Shown here: positions 60,782 to 64,000 of the stretch, piece by piece
Layout of the letters: every line of letters starts with the position of its first letter
How positions within the stretch are numbered: position 1 is the stretch's first letter
NCBI GenBank assembly: GCA_964526295.1
Contig: CAZGKW010000022.1
Location: 1-64,000, forward strand
Direction of reading: 5' to 3'
Origin: CAZGKW01 sp964526295
Lineage (GTDB): Bacteria; Planctomycetota; Phycisphaerae; FEN-1346
Length of the DNA: 64,000 nucleotides
The notes under the pieces: model-generated
Told to the model about the DNA's origin: nothing
What the model saw: only the letters and a program-made list of their open reading frames with translations
The model's database searches: none
Made by a program: the position numbers and the translations under genes

Positions 60782-62039
60782 TCACGGCGGCGGCGTCCCC
60801 GCGGCGGGCTGCTTGCCCTCGCGCATCTGCTTGACCAGGTGCCGCACGCCGAAGAAGCCGCCCACGCCGACGACGATCAGGCCGATGCCCACCAGCGGCC
60901 GGTACACCACCCACGCGATGGCAATGGTCGCGAGCGAAAGCGGCAGCGCCAGCGCCAGGGCCACCACCGCCGTCCCCATTCCCACGAGGTCCCCGAGGAA
61001 CGGCAGCACGTCGGCCATTGTCTTCAGCGGCGCGAAGGACCAGCCAGAAGCCGATGACCATCGCCACGGCCCCCCCGAGCCGCAGGAGCCACGTAATCAT
61101 CCGGCTGCGGTCCCGCATCATGGCGATCATCGACGCCTTGCTGTGCGTGCCCATCACCAGCTCGTTCGTCGAGCCGTACTTCGTCTGGTAGGGCTCGAAC
61201 GTGCCGTTCACCTGGGCGGTGAGGATACTGACGGTCCCCGGCGGGGCGACCTCGAAGCGAACCCCCAGATCCCCGACCTGGAGCGAGGCGACGGCCCCCG
61301 TCTGAAGGCCCTCGGGGCCGGGGGAGAGCTTCTTGCCGATCTTGGCCGAGACCGCCGCCACCTCCTGCTCCGACAGGTCGAGCGGCTCGTAACCTGAGAC
61401 CTGGCGGACCAGCGAGTCCGGCAGGCGGAACGCCCCCAACTCGACCTCCTCGGCCAGGAACGTCTCGCTCCGGAACGGCATGGACGGATTCACGTGGCCT
61501 TCGGTCTGTCGGAACTTCGACGAATCGATCGCCCGCTCCGACCACGTCCTGCGGTAGGTGTACGTCGTCTTCGTCATCCTTCGACCCGCCCGTCTTCCGC
61601 TCGGACGTCCGCTCCTTCTCCTCATCCCACTGGCACATCTCGACCGTGCGGCGAAGCTTGACGACGCCCTGTTCGCTGACGCCGAGCCCCGTGTCGGTGA
61701 CCGTGTCGTCGGTCGCGAGGTCGCCGGTCACGTGGACCGGCTTGCCGTCGTTGGCCGGGTCGACCTTCTCGGGCGAGATCGCGACGGCCTTGTCGTCGAC
61801 CATGCCGATCTTCTTGGCCTCCTTGACGGCCCGGCCCTCGTTCCAGAACAGAACGACCCATGGCCCGTACGCGCACGGCTTGTCCCGCGGCGGGACGCCG
61901 CCCGTCCATACGCAGGTCCCCACAGCGGCCCGTTGAACGCGGCCAGGATGAGGACAACGCCGACCAGGACGCCCTTGATCGACTGGCCCGGCCGGCTGAG
62001 CCACGAGGTGCTGGTCACTTCGGTGAACGAGTCCGACAC
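60782..62039 (-). pseudogene. TMEM43/LUMA-family membrane protein gene, frameshifted three times
   Basis: Reading in order on the minus strand: GTG 62039 gives MSDSFTEVTSTSWLSRPGQSIKG... LILAAF; after the repeat copy, a second frame gives VVLFWNEGRAVKEAKK... SERKTGGS; a third frame (from about 61575) gives TKTTYTYRRTWSERAIDSS... MVIGFWLVL; a fourth gives FAPLKTMADVLPFLGDLVG... YRPLVGIGLIVV to the stop at 60782. Together they form a complete TMEM43-type protein (TEVTSTSWFSR and FWNEGRAV are family hallmarks). The first break coincides with a repeat insertion of 77 bases. The other two are small shifts near 61575 and 61030. Neighbouring genes have intact frames, which argues for real decay and against general sequence error. 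Confidence 0.75.
61860..61937 (+). repeat. Dispersed element that breaks the TMEM43 gene
   Basis: ATGGCCCGTACGCGCACGG at the left, GTCCCGCGGCGGGACG in the middle and CACAGCGGCCCGTTGAA at the right; used here as the reference copy. On the minus strand it starts at the Phe codon of LILAAF and ends next to VVLFWNEG. Net added length between those family blocks is 77 bases, one fewer than the in-frame copies, which explains the frameshift. Confidence 0.75.
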
Positions 62040-62195
62040 GGATTCCCCCTATCGCTGGGTGCGCGGATGGTTAGAAACGGCGAATCACTGGCGCGCCCGC
62101 ACTACGCCGGGCGCCGGCGGTCTATTCACGCAAACCGGTTGCCCGTGCCGCCCAAGCCCACGGGAGGCGCCCCGTGGGCCGACGCGGCGAGGGCT

Positions 62196-62828
62196 TTAGA
62201 GCACACCCTTGGTCGAGGGCGTGCCGGGCTCGCGCGGGTCGCGCGAGACGGCCGCCCGGAGGGCCCGCGCCAGGCCCTTGAAGATCGCCTCCGCCACGTG
62301 GTGGTCGTTCGTCCCGTAGGGGACGTTCACGTGGAGCGTGAGGCGGGCGTTCGTCACGAACCCCTGGAGAAACTCCTCCACCAGCTCCGTCTCGAACTCG
62401 CCCACGTGCTCGCCGGGGAACGCGACCTTGTAGACCAGGTACGACCGGCCGGAGAGGTCCAGGGCGACCTCGGCCAGGGCTTCGTCCATCGGCACCCCGA
62501 CCGAGGCGAACCGGCCGATGCCGGCCTTGTCGCCAAGGGCCTTGTCGAGGGCCTGCCCGAGGCAGATGCCGATGTCTTCGACCGTGTGATGCAGGTCGAC
62601 CTGCGTGTCGCCCGAGGCCATGACGTCCAGGTCCACCAGGGCGTGACGGGCCAGGAGCTCGAGCATGTGGTTGAGGAACCCGACGGGCGAGTCGATTTCG
62701 GCCTTCCCCGACCCGTCCAGGTCGAGCGTCAGGCGGACCTCGGTCTCGCGGGTCTTTCGGGTGACCTCGGCCCTTCGACTCTGCTCACGACAGGCCCGTC
62801 GCGAATTGGACGGCGGCTGATCGCTCAC
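62196..62828 (-). CDS. hisB: Imidazoleglycerol-phosphate dehydratase
   Basis: A 210-residue protein. The GTG at 62828 follows GGAGGTG, and its first bases overlap the hisC stop (GTGA). Metal-binding motifs FLNHMLELLARH, DLHHTVEDIGI and TNDHHVAEAI are all present, as expected for the monofunctional Mn-dependent enzyme that converts imidazoleglycerol phosphate to imidazole-acetol phosphate in histidine synthesis. The N-terminus has about 16 extra residues (SRRACREQSRRAE) before the usual VTRKTRETEV. They are encoded by a CCTTCGACTCTGCTCACGAC-type sequence that resembles a common dispersed repeat. Confidence 0.95.
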   Translation of the reverse strand: MSDQPPSNSRRACREQSRRAEVTRKTRETEVRLTLDLDGSGKAEIDSPVGFLNHMLELLARHALVDLDVMASGDTQVDLHHTVEDIGICLGQALDKALGDKAGIGRFASVGVPMDEALAEVALDLSGRSYLVYKVAFPGEHVGEFETELVEEFLQGFVTNARLTLHVNVPYGTNDHHVAEAIFKGLARALRAAVSRDPREPGTPSTKGVL

Positions 62829-63886
62829 GCGGACACCTCCTTGGCTATGACGGCAAGGGCCTCCAGGAGCCGGTCGTTCTCCTCCGGGCGGCCGACCGTG
62901 ATGCGGAGCTTGTCGTCCAGGCGCGGCGCATCCCAGTATCGGATGAGGATGCCGGCCTCCTTGACCCGCTCGTGCCAGTCGCGTGCAGCGCCCCCGGGGA
63001 CGGTGGCCAGGAGGAAGTTCGCCTCCGACGGGAGCACCTCGAAGCCCAGGTCCTCCAGGCGGCCTCTCAGGCGGGCCCGCTCCGACCGGACCTTTTCGAT
63101 GTTCGCCCGGGCGTAGTCGGCGTCGTCCAGGGCCGCCGCGGCCACCTCGATCGAGACGGCATCGACGTTGTACGAATCCTTCACCTTCGCGAGGCCGGCG
63201 ATGAGATCGGCCGGACCGACCGCGTAACCGAACCGCAGGCCCGCCAGGCTGTACGACTTCGACAGCGTCCGCAGGCACAGGGCGTTCAGCCTGCCGCGAA
63301 GGGCCGGCAGGGCCGACTCCGGGGCGAAGTCGGCGTAGGCCTCGTCCACCACGACGACGCCCTCGAACCGGTCGGCCAGCTCGACGACCGTCTTCGGCTC
63401 CAGCCACACGCCCGTCGGGGCGTTCGGGTTGCACAGGAACAGGACCTTGGCCCGGGCCCGGCCGAGCTTGTCCAGGGGGATGGAGAAGTCCGCCGGGCTC
63501 GGAACCTCGATCGTACGGGCTCCCTGGATGGCGGCCAGCACGGGGTAGAGCGAGTAGGTCGGCGTCGGGTAGGCGACGGCCTCGCCCTCCCCCACCATGG
63601 CCCGCATCACCAAGGTGAGGAGTTCGTCGCTGCCGTTGCCGCAGAGGACCTCGTCACGCTCCACGCCCCACATCCGGGCGAGCCGGTCGCGGACCTTGTC
63701 CGCCATCGGGTCGGGGTACCGCCGGAGGATCGACCAGTCGGTCTCGCGGAGGACGTCGCGGACCCGCGGCGAGGGGGGATAGGGGTTCTCGTTCGTGTTG
63801 ATCTTGATGACGGGGCTGTCGGCGGGGGGCTGCTCGCCGGGCGTGTAGCCGGCCATTTTCTCGACGTTTGGGCGCAAGTAGCCCAT
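62825..63886 (-). CDS. hisC: Histidinol-phosphate aminotransferase
   Basis: A 353-residue protein. NTNENPYPPSP, CGNGSDELL, CNPNAPTG, VVDEAYADF and the PLP lysine in TLSKSYSLAGLRFGYA mark it as HisC. It transfers the amino group from glutamate to imidazole-acetol phosphate. It lies after hisD and overlaps hisB by four bases, giving the order hisD-hisC-hisB on the minus strand, a usual his-operon arrangement. Confidence 0.95.
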   Translation of the reverse strand: MGYLRPNVEKMAGYTPGEQPPADSPVIKINTNENPYPPSPRVRDVLRETDWSILRRYPDPMADKVRDRLARMWGVERDEVLCGNGSDELLTLVMRAMVGEGEAVAYPTPTYSLYPVLAAIQGARTIEVPSPADFSIPLDKLGRARAKVLFLCNPNAPTGVWLEPKTVVELADRFEGVVVVDEAYADFAPESALPALRGRLNALCLRTLSKSYSLAGLRFGYAVGPADLIAGLAKVKDSYNVDAVSIEVAAAALDDADYARANIEKVRSERARLRGRLEDLGFEVLPSEANFLLATVPGGAARDWHERVKEAGILIRYWDAPRLDDKLRITVGRPEENDRLLEALAVIAKEVSA

Positions 63887-63908
63887 GTGCGTTTCCCATA
63901 AGGAATGC

Positions 63909-63924
63909 GCCCGCCGAGGCGGGC
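63909..63924. other. Hairpin between hisD and hisC
   Basis: A perfect 7-bp inverted repeat GCCCGCC/GGCGGGC with 2 bases between lies in the 40-bp gap, just after the hisD stop. Without a T-run it is unlikely to be a full terminator; it may protect mRNA ends or tune expression. Confidence 0.4.
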
Positions 63925-63926
63925 GG

Positions 63927-64000
63927 CTAACTGTTGCCTTCGAGGCGCTTCCGGACGCTCTCGGCGTGGGCCGTCAGTCCCTCGACGCCCGCCAGACGAA
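63927..64000 (-). CDS. hisD: Histidinol dehydrogenase, C-terminal end only
   Basis: The last 23 codons are visible: RLAGVEGLTAHAESVRKRLEGNS and a TAG stop. GLTAHAESVRKRL is the characteristic HisD C-terminus. The rest lies outside the window. HisD oxidises histidinol to histidine; position upstream of hisC fits. Confidence 0.8.
   Translation of the reverse strand, partial: RLAGVEGLTAHAESVRKRLEGNS

Noticed and set aside
60782..62039. Possibility that the three TMEM43 frameshifts are assembly errors
   Set aside because: Not fully excluded, but the first shift is explained by a 77-bp insertion and surrounding long genes have intact frames.
1..64000. CRISPR arrays, transposases, integrases, rRNA genes
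   Set aside because: None seen on either strand: no regular spacer-repeat array, no DDE or recombinase motif, no rRNA-like stretch.

Overview
The window is GC-rich chromosomal DNA from what looks like a member of the Planctomycetota or a close PVC relative. This is inferred from gene content: a Tat-exported Cys-type sulfatase and a Tat-exported Gfo/Idh/MocA oxidoreductase, several large HEAT-repeat lipoproteins or envelope proteins, PQQ-like propeller proteins, heparinase/alginate-lyase-like proteins, an ECF sigma/anti-sigma pair, a DUF106 protein and PPi-dependent phosphofructokinase. No rRNA, tRNA, CRISPR array, transposase or phage gene was seen.

Layout. 0.4-4.3 kb: a visibly less GC-rich gene for a 1277-residue SMC/Rad50-like ATPase ending in two tandem LexA/S24 peptidase-like domains, with its own good promoter. 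4.8-10 kb (minus): an operon-like run ExbB, ExbD, 824-residue HEAT lipoprotein, small lipoprotein and Nif3-family protein, opposite a plus-strand pair (single-pass membrane protein, HEAT protein). 14-17.4 kb: HEAT plus lyase-like membrane protein. 17.5-20.7 kb: divergent sulfatases. 20.8-24.6 kb: two tandem GH3-family adenylating enzymes, then an HIT protein. 24.7-30.8 kb: secreted heparinase II/III-like lyase plus a sugar ABC importer (binding protein and two permeases, no ATPase). 31-34.8 kb: an aminotransferase converging on a Trk/Ktr K+ uptake pair. 35-37.7 kb: GH63-like glucosidase. 37.8-46 kb: DUF106 protein, a PEP-synthase/rifampin-phosphotransferase-like enzyme and two PQQ-like propeller proteins. 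46-48.2 kb: an ArsR regulator, a Cys-rich 50-residue peptide and an ABC-2 exporter. 48.3-57.8 kb: aldo/keto reductase, ECF sigma and anti-sigma, two secreted or sugar-metabolism proteins and several membrane proteins. 57.9-62 kb: two broken genes, a membrane protein and pfp. 62-64 kb: hisD (partial), hisC and hisB.

Two observations stand out. First, the ATPase fused to a tandem S24 pair, in which only the second copy keeps a Ser-Lys dyad, resembles no named system I know. Second, a family of short GC-rich elements of about 78 bp is scattered over 21-62 kb. Several copies sit in frame inside conserved proteins and add 26 residues. The two GH3 paralogs each carry one copy at a site where the other has none. 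One copy (inferred 77 bp) coincides with a frameshift in a TMEM43-family gene, and another marks a large internal deletion in a glycosidase gene. This looks like an analogue of the Rickettsia palindromic elements.
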